64,000 nt of DNA from Thiopseudomonas sp. (GCA_023228985.1 JALOAC010000012.1:7056-71055), one strand, 5' to 3'. Counted from the first letter of the stretch, positions 8,849 to 17,554 are shown. Notes: a model not told the origin generated them from the sequence alone. Translations and numbers: made by a program.

Positions 8849-9277
8849 ATGAAAATCGGCCAGCTTGCTAAGCGCGCGCACACCCCAGTCGAAACGATTC
8901 GTTATTATGAACGCGAAGCGTTATTACCTGAGCCACTGCGCACTGCGGCTAATTACCGTCACTACCAACCACAGCATTTAGAGCGGTTACTCTTTATTCG
9001 TCAATGCCGTGCACTGGATTTATCTTTAGCCGAAATTCGCACGTTATTGGAGGTCAAAGACAGCCCCACTGCGGTCTGCGATACGGCTAATCAGGTGCTG
9101 GACGAGCATATTCAGCATGTTGAAACGCGTATTCATGAGTTACAAGAATTAGCCCAGCAATTACGCCAACTAAGAAGCCAATGCCAGAGCGAAAGTACTG
9201 CCTCTGACTGCGGAATTCTGCAAAGCATTAGTCAGTCCAACCCTGTGCCTGTAACATCGAGCAGTCATATTAAATAG
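8849..9277 (+). CDS. cadR: MerR-family metal-responsive regulator, CadR-like
   Basis: 142 residues with the MerR winged-helix start MKIGQLAKRAHTPVETIRYY, a dimerisation helix, and cysteines in CadR-like positions: one at about residue 77 (AVCDTANQ) and two in the C-terminal loop (SQCQSES, SDCGIL). A His-containing tail (SSHIK) follows, reminiscent of the His-rich tails of CadR proteins. It should sense Cd(II) or Pb(II) and activate the divergent cadA promoter by DNA distortion. The exact metal cannot be settled from sequence; ZntR-like zinc response is the alternative. Confidence 0.88.
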   Translation: MKIGQLAKRAHTPVETIRYYEREALLPEPLRTAANYRHYQPQHLERLLFIRQCRALDLSLAEIRTLLEVKDSPTAVCDTANQVLDEHIQHVETRIHELQELAQQLRQLRSQCQSESTASDCGILQSISQSNPVPVTSSSHIK

Positions 9278-9299
9278 TTCGCTGAACCAATGAAAAAAC

Positions 9300-9328
9300 C
9301 TGACGTCAAAAGCACATGTTTGTATACT
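9300..9328 (+). promoter_or_regulatory. Candidate sigma-70 promoter of nagB
   Basis: CTGACG (9300-9305) and TATACT (9323-9328) are separated by 17 bases and lie about 40 bases ahead of the nagB start. The -10 box is near consensus; the -35 box is weaker. Confidence 0.5.
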
Positions 9329-9368
9329 GCACAGCGTTTTCTTAAGCCTCTCTCAAGGACAACCTATC

Positions 9369-10115
9369 ATGTTCTTCGTTTTCCCCAGTGCTGACGCTAT
9401 CGCACAACACCTAAGCCAACACATCATTGATACGATTAAACAAAAGCCTAACGCGGTGCTTGGTTTAGCCACAGGCAGTACGATGGAGCCGGTTTATCAG
9501 CGTTTTGCTGAACAAGTACAGGAAAACGCACTGGATTTAAGCCAAGTTACTACCTATAACCTTGATGAATATGTTGGCCTTGCGCCAGAACATCCGCAAA
9601 GCTACAACCATTACATGCACGAACACCTGTTTAACAAGATCAAACTGGATGACAGCCAGGTGTTTTTACCCAGCGGGCGTTGCACGGATATCGACTTAGA
9701 GTGCAAGGAATATTCAGCTAAGATTCAAGCCTGCGGTGGCCTAGATTTTCAGCTGTTAGGCATTGGCACCAACGGTCATATAGGTTTTAACGAGCCCTAT
9801 ACGGCGTTTGACAGCCAAACCCACGTCGTGGAGTTATCCGAAAACACACGCCTGGATAACGGTCGGTTTTTTGACAACTGGGCGGAAGTACCCACCCATG
9901 CCATTACCATGGGCATCCAAGATATTATGCAAGCCAAGGAAATTATCTTGGTTGCCACTGGTGCTCATAAAGCAGACGTCATGGTAAATTTATTTAACAG
10001 TCCTGTTGATGAAGCCATGCCCGCCTCTATCTTAAAACAGCACCCGCGCATTAAGATTTTCTTGGACCAAAGCGCAGCGTCTCTAATACCAGACAGCGCA
10101 CTCAAGACAGTCTGA
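9369..10115 (+). CDS. nagB: Glucosamine-6-phosphate deaminase
   Basis: Converts glucosamine 6-phosphate to fructose 6-phosphate and ammonia. At 248 residues it is close to the compact NagB form (about 240-250) rather than the 266-residue allosteric enterobacterial form. Motifs include GLATGSTMEPVYQ (phosphate loop), YNLDEYVGL with the catalytic D66, and GIGTNGHIGFNEP with H137 and E142. There is no nagA, nagE or regulator beside it, so its substrate supply must come from elsewhere, perhaps cell-wall amino sugars. A candidate promoter lies directly upstream, so it is probably transcribed alone or with the DUF4197 gene 16 bases downstream. Confidence 0.93.
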   Translation: MFFVFPSADAIAQHLSQHIIDTIKQKPNAVLGLATGSTMEPVYQRFAEQVQENALDLSQVTTYNLDEYVGLAPEHPQSYNHYMHEHLFNKIKLDDSQVFLPSGRCTDIDLECKEYSAKIQACGGLDFQLLGIGTNGHIGFNEPYTAFDSQTHVVELSENTRLDNGRFFDNWAEVPTHAITMGIQDIMQAKEIILVATGAHKADVMVNLFNSPVDEAMPASILKQHPRIKIFLDQSAASLIPDSALKTV

Positions 10116-10131
10116 GAAGCCGTTAAAAATC

Positions 10132-10821
10132 ATGCAAAAACTCACCCAGTTTTTTATCTTAATGTGCTGCTTGGTGCTGAGTACATACTCAGTCGCCTTT
10201 TCCATCAATCAACTCAGCCAAGATCAGGCGACCAACAGCCTTAAGCAACTGCTAGAGCAAGGCAGTGATATGGCCATTAAACAGCTGGGTCAAAACGGGG
10301 GCTTTAGTCAAAGCCCTAAATGGCGCATTGAACTGCCTAACGCCTTGCAAAAGCCGGCCAAGCTAATGCGCACCTTTGGCCAAGGAACGTATGTTAACGA
10401 GCTGGAAGACAGCCTAAATACTGCGGCTGAACAGGCTATTCCGCATGCCAAAGAGCTATTACTCAACGCCATTAGCAAGATCCGTCTAGAAGATGCTAAG
10501 CAAATTCTAAGCGCTCACCCAACCGCAGCCACGGATTTTCTTAAACGCACCAGTGAAGCGGATTTACGCGCACGTTTTTTACCTATAGTCCAGCAACAGA
10601 CCAATCTGTCTGTGCTGAGCCAGCAATACAGTCAGGTGGCGAGCAAAGCAAAAAAGTTTGGTTTTAGCTCGGACAAAGTCACTTCCATTGAAGACTATGT
10701 GACTGAGCAGGCGATAACAGCATTGTTTGCTGTATTGGCGGAGCAAGAAAGCGCGTTGCGCGCCAATCCTAAGCAGGCTGCAGCCAGCTTACTCAAGCAA
10801 GTGCTCGAAGGTCTGCGTTAA
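10132..10821 (+). CDS. DUF4197 domain exported protein
   Basis: A 229-residue protein with an N-terminal signal peptide (FILMCCLVLSTYSVAF) followed by a mostly helical domain. The blocks LSQDQATNSLKQLLEQGSDMAIKQLGQNGGF, LPNALQKPAKLMRTFGQG and DAKQILSAHPTAATDFLKRTS match DUF4197 as I know it. The family is periplasmic and of unknown role. It begins 16 bases after nagB and is followed by a hairpin, so the two may form an operon without an obvious functional link. Confidence 0.8.
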   Translation: MQKLTQFFILMCCLVLSTYSVAFSINQLSQDQATNSLKQLLEQGSDMAIKQLGQNGGFSQSPKWRIELPNALQKPAKLMRTFGQGTYVNELEDSLNTAAEQAIPHAKELLLNAISKIRLEDAKQILSAHPTAATDFLKRTSEADLRARFLPIVQQQTNLSVLSQQYSQVASKAKKFGFSSDKVTSIEDYVTEQAITALFAVLAEQESALRANPKQAAASLLKQVLEGLR

Positions 10822-10832
10822 AAGGTTGCAGT

Positions 10833-10863
10833 GCAAACGCACGGGCAAACCCCACGCGTTTGC
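10833..10863. terminator. Hairpin between convergent DUF4197 gene and fpr
   Basis: GCAAACGC (10833-10840) pairs with GCGTTTGC (10856-10863) around a 15-base loop. There is no long T-run. The position between two convergent stop codons supports a terminator role. Confidence 0.5.
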
Positions 10864-10875
10864 CTTAAAAGCCAT

Positions 10876-11655
10876 TTACTTTTCAACAAATGCCCGCTCG
10901 ATAACAAAATCAGCCGGCTCACCCACCCGCGGTGACACGCGCAGACCAAAGTCTTCACTGAGCATAACGCTCAAATCATCCAGCATGGCGGGACTGCCAC
11001 ACAGCATGGCACGATCATCCTGCGGATTGATTGGCGGCAAACCAATATCGCTAAACAGCTTGCCGCTGCGCATCAGTTCAGTAATACGCCCCTGATTCTT
11101 AAAGGGCTCACGCGTTACTGTTGGGTAATAAATTAATTTTTCACGCGCCAGCTCGCCAAAAAACTCATTGTTTGGCAGCTCTTGGGTAATAAAGTCTGCA
11201 TAGGCCAGCTCGCTAGCGAAGCGTACACCATGCACTAAAATCACTTTTTCATAGCGCTCGTAAACATCAGGATCTTGAATCAGGCTGATATAGGGCGCTA
11301 AACCTGTTCCCGTGCCCAACAGATACAGGTGCTTACCCGGCAGCAAGTCATCGACCAACAGGGTTCCTGTGGGTTTTTTACTGATCTGAATACTGTCACC
11401 CACCTGCAGATGCTGCAGTCGTGAGGTCAGCGGTCCATTAGGTACTTTGATCGAAAAGAACTCTAAATACTCTTCGTAGTTTGGACTCGCAATAGAATAC
11501 GCACGCATCAGTGGGCGGTCCTCCACCTGCAAACCAATCATCACGAACTGACCATTTGCAAAGCGCAACCCGGGACTGCGGGTCGTCTTAAAGCTAAACA
11601 AACTGTCATTCCAATGGTGCACACTTAGCACCTGCTCGGTATTGAGATTACTCAC
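10876..11655 (-). CDS. fpr: Ferredoxin/flavodoxin-NADP+ reductase
   Basis: A 259-residue FAD enzyme of the bacterial Fpr subclass. The FAD site RAYSIASP and the NADP site LLGTGTGLAPYISLIQDP are clear, and the C-terminus ends in FVIERAFVEK, the extended tail typical of Pseudomonas/Azotobacter Fpr. It passes electrons between NADPH and ferredoxin or flavodoxin, supporting oxidative stress defence and Fe-S assembly. It is transcribed divergently from the LysR regulator gene, the same arrangement as fpr/finR in Pseudomonas putida, where FinR is needed for induction. The start MSNLNTEQVLSVHHW matches family members. Confidence 0.95.
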   Translation of the reverse strand: MSNLNTEQVLSVHHWNDSLFSFKTTRSPGLRFANGQFVMIGLQVEDRPLMRAYSIASPNYEEYLEFFSIKVPNGPLTSRLQHLQVGDSIQISKKPTGTLLVDDLLPGKHLYLLGTGTGLAPYISLIQDPDVYERYEKVILVHGVRFASELAYADFITQELPNNEFFGELAREKLIYYPTVTREPFKNQGRITELMRSGKLFSDIGLPPINPQDDRAMLCGSPAMLDDLSVMLSEDFGLRVSPRVGEPADFVIERAFVEK

Positions 11656-11760
11656 AGCGATTGCTCCAAAAGTTTCCTACTAATCGATACGCTCAGTATA
11701 GTATTGGCATTTACATTAATTAAATGAATAATAAAGATAACTCTTATTCGGATTACCAAT

Positions 11761-12687
11761 ATGCGCTTAACTCTTCGTCAGCTGCAAGTCTTTGTCGAGA
11801 TTGCCCAACAGCTTAGCGTATCAAAAGCTGCCGACATTCTAGCTATGTCGCAGTCAGCTGCCAGCACAGCTTTAGCAGAGCTGGAACGTAATTATGACTG
11901 CAAATTATTTGACCGTGCCGGTAAGCGTTTATTTATAAATGCTTTAGGCTTACAGTTATTGCCTCAAGCTCGCGCGCTACTTGAACAAGCACAGGCTTTA
12001 GAGGCAATACTCAAGGGGCAAGAAGGGTTCGGCTCGCTCAGTGTTGGTGCCACCATGACCATTGGCAATTATTTGGCTACCTTGTTGCTAGGCCACTTTA
12101 TGCAACGCCACCCTGAATGCCAAGTAAAACTGCATGTGCACAACACCGAGCACATCATTCAACGCATTCGCGCCTTTGAATTAGATATCGGCTTGATTGA
12201 GGGCAACTGCCAAGATCCGGATATCCAGATAACACCCTGGATTAATGATGAGCTAGTCATTTTCTGTGCACCGCAACATCCATTAGCCAACCGCAAGCAG
12301 GTACAGCTGAGCGAGTTAACTAAGGAGTCTTGGATTGTGCGTGAACAAGGCTCGGGCACAAGGCGCGCTTTTGATACCGCCATGCAAGAACATCAGCAAC
12401 CGCTGCGGATTTTGCTGGAACTAGAGCACACCGAGGCTATCAAGCGAGCCGTTGAATCAGGTTTAGGAATTGGCTGCATTTCACGCCTGGCCCTACGCGA
12501 TGCTTTTCGCCGCGGCAGTTTAGTGCCAATAGAAGCACCTGAACTGAACCTTGAACGACCTTTTTCCTTTATTTGGCATCGGCACAAATATCAGAGCAAA
12601 GCCATGCAAGAGTTTCTACATATGTGCCATCAACTGACTGAAGGTTGCAGCCGCAGTGACCAAATTCAGCTTCCCGCTATCCGCTGA
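11761..12687 (+). CDS. finR: LysR-type regulator, FinR-like
   Basis: 308 residues with an N-terminal winged helix (LTLRQLQVFVEIAQQLSVSKAAD... LFDRAGKRL) and a periplasmic-binding-like effector domain (about 90-295). Position divergent from fpr, with a 105-bp AT-rich spacer, matches FinR of Pseudomonas, which activates fpr under superoxide or sulfite-related stress; that is family knowledge. The RBS is weak (GGA about 8 bases before the ATG). It ends 9 bases before the stop of the convergent epmB gene. A generic CysB-like LysR function is the alternative. Confidence 0.85.
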   Translation: MRLTLRQLQVFVEIAQQLSVSKAADILAMSQSAASTALAELERNYDCKLFDRAGKRLFINALGLQLLPQARALLEQAQALEAILKGQEGFGSLSVGATMTIGNYLATLLLGHFMQRHPECQVKLHVHNTEHIIQRIRAFELDIGLIEGNCQDPDIQITPWINDELVIFCAPQHPLANRKQVQLSELTKESWIVREQGSGTRRAFDTAMQEHQQPLRILLELEHTEAIKRAVESGLGIGCISRLALRDAFRRGSLVPIEAPELNLERPFSFIWHRHKYQSKAMQEFLHMCHQLTEGCSRSDQIQLPAIR

Positions 12688-12696
12688 CTTTGACTG

Positions 12697-13719
12697 TTAT
12701 TGCAGTACAGTCAGCAGAGTCTTGCTAGATTTTCCCGCCTCTTCGCGCACCAATTTTGGCACTAAATAACCTGGCAAATGCGCCTGCATGTGTCGATAAA
12801 GAGCAAAAACACGCTCATCGGCTAACGCAAAATGCTGTGCGCCCTGCACGCGATCAAGCTGGTGCAGATAATAAGGCAGTACTCCATAGTCAAACAGCGT
12901 TTCGCTAAGCTGGCAAAGTGTCTGCTCATCGTCATTCACGCCTTTAAGCAGCACAGTTTGATTGAGCAACGTAACGCCTGCTGCGCGGTATTGCGCCAAC
13001 AATCCCAAGTGTTCAGGAGCCAACTCTTGCGCATGATTGATATGCAACACCAAGCTGGTACGCAAGCGACTCTGACTAAGCAGCTGCATCAGCTCTGCAG
13101 TGAGGCGCTGTGGAATCACCACGGGCAAACGGCTATGAATACGCAGGCGTTTCACATGCCCAATGGCGGCTATCTGCTCAAGCAACTCACTTAGCTGCTC
13201 ATCACCCAGCAATAAAGGATCGCCACCACTCAAAATCACCTCGCTGATACTGGAGTCTTGCGCGACATAACTCAGCGCACTGCGCCATTGCTGGCGACCC
13301 ACGCGATTATCGGCATAGGGAAAATGACGGCGGAAACAATAACGGCAATTAACCGCGCAACCACTCGCCGCGATCAGCAGCACTCGTCCGTGGTATTTGT
13401 GGATCAAACCCGCGCGCACGTTACTCGCTTGCTCGCCCAACGGATCTTGGGTATAGCCCTGTACGCTGAGTTGTTCATCAGCAATCGACAAGACTTGTCG
13501 CAATAACGGATCATCGGTATTACCGCTGTGCATGCGTTGAATAAAAGTTCTGGGAACCAAAAGCGGAAACTGTTTATCTATACATACTTGTTGCGCCAAC
13601 GGGTGTTCAGTTAGCTTAAGCAGCTGTAATAACTCTTGTGGTTCGCGCACGGCTTGCGCCAAAATACTTTGCCAACTATCTTTACTAGGTTCTAATGGTT
13701 CGTGGTTATACTTAGACAT
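12697..13719 (-). CDS. epmB: EF-P beta-lysylation protein EpmB (lysine 2,3-aminomutase family)
   Basis: A 340-residue radical SAM enzyme with the 4Fe-4S cysteines C121, C125 and C128 in SGCAVNCRYCFRRHFPY and a C-terminal PLP-lysine region (VPKLVREEAGKSSK). It lacks the long extra C-terminus of clostridial lysine 2,3-aminomutases, as expected for EpmB. It converts alpha-lysine to (R)-beta-lysine for modification of elongation factor P. The efp gene, often beside epmB, is not here; a cyclophilin gene takes the divergent position instead. Start ATG 13719 gives the usual length. Confidence 0.93.
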   Translation of the reverse strand: MSKYNHEPLEPSKDSWQSILAQAVREPQELLQLLKLTEHPLAQQVCIDKQFPLLVPRTFIQRMHSGNTDDPLLRQVLSIADEQLSVQGYTQDPLGEQASNVRAGLIHKYHGRVLLIAASGCAVNCRYCFRRHFPYADNRVGRQQWRSALSYVAQDSSISEVILSGGDPLLLGDEQLSELLEQIAAIGHVKRLRIHSRLPVVIPQRLTAELMQLLSQSRLRTSLVLHINHAQELAPEHLGLLAQYRAAGVTLLNQTVLLKGVNDDEQTLCQLSETLFDYGVLPYYLHQLDRVQGAQHFALADERVFALYRHMQAHLPGYLVPKLVREEAGKSSKTLLTVLQ

Positions 13720-13772
13720 AAATGATGGTTCGAATAAATTATTTACTCAATTATATGAGGTAGTGAAATCTT

Positions 13773-14330
13773 ATGCTGAAAAAAATCTTTCTTGCCGGTT
13801 GTCTTGCTGTATTTGCTAGCGGCGTTTTCGCCAGTGAATCGCCTCGGGTATTGCTTAATACCACGCTTGGGGAAATAGAACTGGAACTTAACGCCGAACA
13901 AGCACCTATTAGCGTAAAAAACTTTCTCGACTACGTTGATAGCGAACGCTATGACGGTACTGTGTTCCACCGTGTTATTCCCGACTTTATGATTCAGGGC
14001 GGCGGCTTTGATAAATACATGCAGCAACGCAGTACCAAAGCACCCATTAAAAACGAAGCCGACAACGGCTTAAAAAATGAGCGCGGCACAGTTGCTATGG
14101 CACGTACGCGTTCGGTTGACTCAGCCACCATGCAGTTTTTTATCAACCATGACGACAACGACTTTTTAAATCACAGCCGTGAAGATTTTGGTTATGCGGT
14201 GTTTGGTAAAGTCGTGCGCGGGATGGATGTGGTGGACAACATTGCCGCACAAAAAACCAGCACCTACGGAATGCACCAAAACGTGCCCACCAAGCAAATC
14301 ATAATTCTAGAAGCAAAGCGCTTAAACTAA
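13773..14330 (+). CDS. ppiA: Periplasmic peptidyl-prolyl cis-trans isomerase (cyclophilin)
   Basis: 185 residues with a signal peptide (MLKKIFLAGCLAVFASGVFA) and a single cyclophilin domain. Core motifs are YDGTVFHRVIPDFMIQGGGF, ATMQFFINHDDNDFLNH and FGYAVFGKVVRGMDVVD. It catalyses proline isomerisation during folding of exported proteins. The RBS is GAGGTAGTG upstream of ATG 13773. The promoter must lie in the 53-bp space shared with divergent epmB. The 3' end faces the flagellar operon, separated by a strong hairpin. Confidence 0.94.
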   Translation: MLKKIFLAGCLAVFASGVFASESPRVLLNTTLGEIELELNAEQAPISVKNFLDYVDSERYDGTVFHRVIPDFMIQGGGFDKYMQQRSTKAPIKNEADNGLKNERGTVAMARTRSVDSATMQFFINHDDNDFLNHSREDFGYAVFGKVVRGMDVVDNIAAQKTSTYGMHQNVPTKQIIILEAKRLN

Positions 14331-14345
14331 ACAGGCTTTTAAAGA

Positions 14346-14383
14346 TAAAAAAAAGCGCGCTACCGGCTGCCCGGTCGCGCGCT
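14346..14383 (-). terminator. Rho-independent terminator of the flgBCDE operon
   Basis: On the minus strand AGCGCGC-ACCGG pairs with its complement around a short GCAG loop (14354-14383), followed by eight T residues. It lies directly after the flgE stop codon and also separates ppiA. Confidence 0.9.
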
Positions 14384-14399
14384 AAAATCACTCTGGCCG

Positions 14400-15893
14400 T
14401 TAACGTAAGTTAATGATGGTTTGAGTGATGGCACTTTCAGTTTCAATCGTTTTCGCATTCGCCTGATAGTTACGCTGAGCAACAATCAGATTAACCAGCT
14501 GATCCGACAGCTCGACGTTAGAGTCCTCCAACGCACCCGCCTGAATCGCTCCTAAGGTTCCTGTACGACCGGGGTTACGCACCGGCTCGCCTGACTCCAG
14601 CGACTGCACCCACTGAGTTTTACCAACAGGCTTTAAGCCCTGTACGTTGGCAAAGTCAGCCAAAATTACCTGTCCCTGCACCTTGGACTGCCCGTTGGTG
14701 TAACGAGCAAAGATAAGTCCAGTGTCATCAATCTCAATGCCGGACAACTCACCTGTGGTGTAGCCGTTCTGTGCCACTGCGGTCACCGCAAATGAGCTGG
14801 CATACTGGGTTGCAGTACGCATATCCAGTTGCATACCCGTTGGGTTCATCGTTGAACCGTTAGAGATTGCAATCGGTGGCTTAGCATCGTTCATCAATGA
14901 CGGTGTCCACATGCCAGGATTCATAGTTAGCGTGCCATCTGGGTTTGCACTAAAATAACCTTCAGCGTCACCCGCCACTGGCAATGGTTTTCCTGCACTA
15001 TCAAACGCCATATTCAACGTGATAGGTGAGCTATTACCAATACGAGCAATAGCAGCTACCACTTGTTCTTCAGTAGCACCGTGGTTGTCAATTAAGTCCT
15101 GCACCTCTGCTTCCATGTTCGTGCTAAACGAGTCAGCAGGAAGCGCCGCCACTGCTGCGTCCAATACAGCTTGCGGACCGCTACCTATGTAACTCTGCGC
15201 CGCAAAGTTGGCCGCACCCGCTTGTGGATGTCCGCCATCAATCATCACGTTCATCTGCCAGTTGTTGGGCCCAGTTTTGACAAAATACTGAGTGAAGGTA
15301 TGTGCATTACCCTGACTGTCATAAATATTAGTTGACGTTGACGAGTTGTAGGACGCCGGATCAGTCGGGCTAAAGTTAGCGTTAGTCGGTGCGTTATTGG
15401 TCGAGTTCAGGTTGAAGCTTTGCTTCATTTCACTGGTCGCTCTAGGCTCCTGACTGGCAGATCTAATCTGTAGGTTACCCACCACGCCTTCCATAACCTG
15501 GTCATTGGTGTCAACGGTGTAACCCTGCAAGTTATAACCGAAGTTATCCACAATAAACCCTTCTTTATCAGTGCCAAAAAAACCCGCTCGGGTATAGCTA
15601 AGCGCACCGTTATTACTCACTTGGAAAAAACCATTACCGTTAATGGCTAAATCCAACGGATTCTGGGTGTAGTTGACGTTACCCTGATTAAACTGCTGGG
15701 AAATGCTGGCTAACAGCACACCACTGCCCTGTTGGTTTTTTCCTGTACCCAGCACCGTAGCCGCATACACATCAGCAAACTCAGCACGTGACTGTTTAAA
15801 ACCTACAGTACCAGCGTTAGCGATATTGTTACCGGTAACGTTGAGATCTTTAGTTGCCGCACGTAAGCCGCTTAAACCAATATTGAATGACAT
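14400..15893 (-). CDS. flgE: Flagellar hook protein FlgE
   Basis: Builds the flagellar hook. Translation from ATG 15893 (AGGGAG upstream) gives 497 residues; a longer frame adds seven residues without an RBS. The N-terminal rod/hook signature MSFNIGLSGLRAATKDLNVTGNNIANAGTVGFK, the FlgE_D2 region in the middle (TSTNIYDSQGNAHTFTQYFV) and the C-terminal block LSDQLVNLIVAQRNYQANAKTIET are all present. It is the last gene of flgBCDE and is followed at once by a terminator, so flgF-L are not contiguous, in keeping with the split transcription of these genes in Pseudomonas. Confidence 0.96.
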   Translation of the reverse strand: MSFNIGLSGLRAATKDLNVTGNNIANAGTVGFKQSRAEFADVYAATVLGTGKNQQGSGVLLASISQQFNQGNVNYTQNPLDLAINGNGFFQVSNNGALSYTRAGFFGTDKEGFIVDNFGYNLQGYTVDTNDQVMEGVVGNLQIRSASQEPRATSEMKQSFNLNSTNNAPTNANFSPTDPASYNSSTSTNIYDSQGNAHTFTQYFVKTGPNNWQMNVMIDGGHPQAGAANFAAQSYIGSGPQAVLDAAVAALPADSFSTNMEAEVQDLIDNHGATEEQVVAAIARIGNSSPITLNMAFDSAGKPLPVAGDAEGYFSANPDGTLTMNPGMWTPSLMNDAKPPIAISNGSTMNPTGMQLDMRTATQYASSFAVTAVAQNGYTTGELSGIEIDDTGLIFARYTNGQSKVQGQVILADFANVQGLKPVGKTQWVQSLESGEPVRNPGRTGTLGAIQAGALEDSNVELSDQLVNLIVAQRNYQANAKTIETESAITQTIINLR

Positions 15894-15929
15894 AGTTGAC
15901 TCCCTGGTCGCCAAAGCGACAGCTAAAAT

Positions 15930-16607
15930 TTATTGACCAATAATCTGTACTTGTGACAAAGGCACAGTGCCTAAGCCAGCTAAATTCAATAACAACTCGC
16001 CACCTTGCGGACTTAATGTAACGCTATCCACGTTGGCTGGTAGCAGGGTATACAGTCCTTGGTTCTCACCATTAAAGGAACCCTCAGCTTTAAACTTGTA
16101 CTTGCCAGGCGGCAAGGTTTCGCCGGCGCTGTTTTTACCGTCCCACATAAAGCTTTGGTTGCCGCCTTCTTGCGCACCCATGTTCACTTTGGCTACTACG
16201 CTACCCGCGCTGTCGTACACACTGACCAGCACGTTGCTGCTGCTTTGCGGCACCAGTACGCTACCTTTAAAAGTTTCAGCGGTATCCACCATGGCGGTCT
16301 CTGACGGAATAATTACTTTGCGTCCAACCAGTGATGATGCTTGCAGTGCTTGCGATGAGTGGAAGCCTGAAAGAATATCACCCACGCTGGCATTCAATTT
16401 CTCAACACCCTCTACAGTACTAAACTGAGCCAGCTGCGCGATAAACTCACCATTACTCTGAGGCTCTAGCGGGTTCTGGTTATTTAATTGAGCAACCAAC
16501 AATTCCAAGAATTCGTTTTTACCCAAATCCTTGTTGACCTCGCGATCATTATTGCGCTGATACTGTTCCAGTACCGAGCTTGTGGTTCCAATTGCAGAAG
16601 CACTCAT
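15930..16607 (-). CDS. flgD: Flagellar hook assembly scaffold FlgD
   Basis: Caps the growing hook and is discarded later. 225 residues with the N-terminal FlgD signature LGKNEFLELLVAQLNNQNPLEP followed by FIAQLAQFSTVEGVEKLN, then a Tudor-like/Fn3-like C-terminal half with FMWDGKNSAGETLPPGKYKF. It lies between flgC (16-bp gap) and flgE (36-bp gap) in the same operon. ATG 16607 has a GAGGAT RBS on the minus strand. Confidence 0.95.
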   Translation of the reverse strand: MSASAIGTTSSVLEQYQRNNDREVNKDLGKNEFLELLVAQLNNQNPLEPQSNGEFIAQLAQFSTVEGVEKLNASVGDILSGFHSSQALQASSLVGRKVIIPSETAMVDTAETFKGSVLVPQSSSNVLVSVYDSAGSVVAKVNMGAQEGGNQSFMWDGKNSAGETLPPGKYKFKAEGSFNGENQGLYTLLPANVDSVTLSPQGGELLLNLAGLGTVPLSQVQIIGQ

Positions 16608-16623
16608 TTTTCTATCCTCGCCC

Positions 16624-17076
16624 TTACTGGCCTAAAGTCAACACACGCTGCATCATTTGCTTAGCGGTGTTCATCATTTCTACGTTGGTCTGGAAAGCAC
16701 GGCTGGCTGAAATCATGTCGGCCATCTCTTCCACCACGTTAACGTTGGGATAAAACACATAACCCTGCTCATTGGCTGCTGGGTGGTCAGGCTCATAGCG
16801 TGGGATTAGCTCGCTTTGGTCCTCAACAATACCCATCACCTGTACGCCTTTGCCGGCTTGGTCTTGTCCAGCAAACAAAGATGCTGAACCTGTGCCATTG
16901 GGCTGTAAGTTTTCTGCAAACACTGTGGCAAACACTGGATGACGCGCACGGTAAGTCTGATCAATGCTGGATGACACCGTATCGGCGTTAGCAATGTTGC
17001 TGGAAATAGTGTTTAAGCGCGTACTTTGCGCACTCATGCCACTGCCGGCAATATGAAACACACTGGATAGAGACAT
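16624..17076 (-). CDS. flgC: Flagellar basal-body rod protein FlgC
   Basis: Proximal rod component, 150 residues. N-terminal MSLSSVFHIAGSGMSAQSTRLNTISSNIANADTVSS and C-terminal VNVVEEMADMISASRAFQTNVEMMNTAKQMMQRVLTLGQ are the paired helical termini of axial flagellar proteins. It follows flgB by 15 bases in the operon. Length and termini are normal. Confidence 0.96.
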   Translation of the reverse strand: MSLSSVFHIAGSGMSAQSTRLNTISSNIANADTVSSSIDQTYRARHPVFATVFAENLQPNGTGSASLFAGQDQAGKGVQVMGIVEDQSELIPRYEPDHPAANEQGYVFYPNVNVVEEMADMISASRAFQTNVEMMNTAKQMMQRVLTLGQ

Positions 17077-17091
17077 AATCAGTTACCTCGT

Positions 17092-17499
17092 TTATTCGCC
17101 ACGTAGGGCCATCATCAGCCCTTTGAATTTATTATTTAACAGAGTAAAACTGGCTTGGAACTGCACGGCGTTTTCTGCGTACAGGGACTGTTCTACTTGT
17201 AAATCCACGGTGTTTTGATCAATGGATGCATGATGTGGATTACGGAAGCGTAATGCTGGGTCAACTAATTGCGCGCCATCAGCGTCAAAATGTTGTCCGT
17301 TGGTACGCACCAGAGAATTAGAACCACCGGCTTGACGCTCAGCTTGGCCCGCTAACACGCTAGCAAAGTCCAAGTCGCGCGCTTTATAATGCGGGGTATC
17401 TGCGTTGGCAATATTATTGGCCAGCACTTCAGCGCGCTGGGCACGGAAGCCTAGGGCCTGCTCATGAATGCCTAGGGCTTTACTGAAATTGATACTCAT
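17092..17499 (-). CDS. flgB: Flagellar basal-body rod protein FlgB
   Basis: Innermost rod protein. From ATG 17499 the protein has 135 residues, with MSINFSKALGIHEQALGFRAQRAEVLANNIANADTPHYKARDLDF at the N-terminus and NAVQFQASFTLLNNKFKGLMMALRGE at the C-terminus. A longer frame begins 13 residues upstream but the AGGTAA RBS fits ATG 17499. It is the first gene of the operon and sits about 40 bases downstream of a sigma-54 type promoter. Confidence 0.95.
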   Translation of the reverse strand: MSINFSKALGIHEQALGFRAQRAEVLANNIANADTPHYKARDLDFASVLAGQAERQAGGSNSLVRTNGQHFDADGAQLVDPALRFRNPHHASIDQNTVDLQVEQSLYAENAVQFQASFTLLNNKFKGLMMALRGE

Positions 17500-17538
17500 G
17501 GTCGCATTACCTGCTATTAGTTTACTTGCTTGAATCAA

Positions 17539-17554
17539 TGCAAATCATATGCCA
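17539..17554 (-). promoter_or_regulatory. Sigma-54 (RpoN) promoter of flgBCDE
   Basis: The minus strand reads TGGCAT-ATGAT-TTGCA. This keeps the invariant GG and GC ten bases apart and differs from the TGGCAC-N5-TTGCA consensus at one position. Its place 40 bases ahead of flgB fits RpoN/FleQ-type control of class II-III flagellar genes known in Pseudomonas. Confidence 0.85.
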
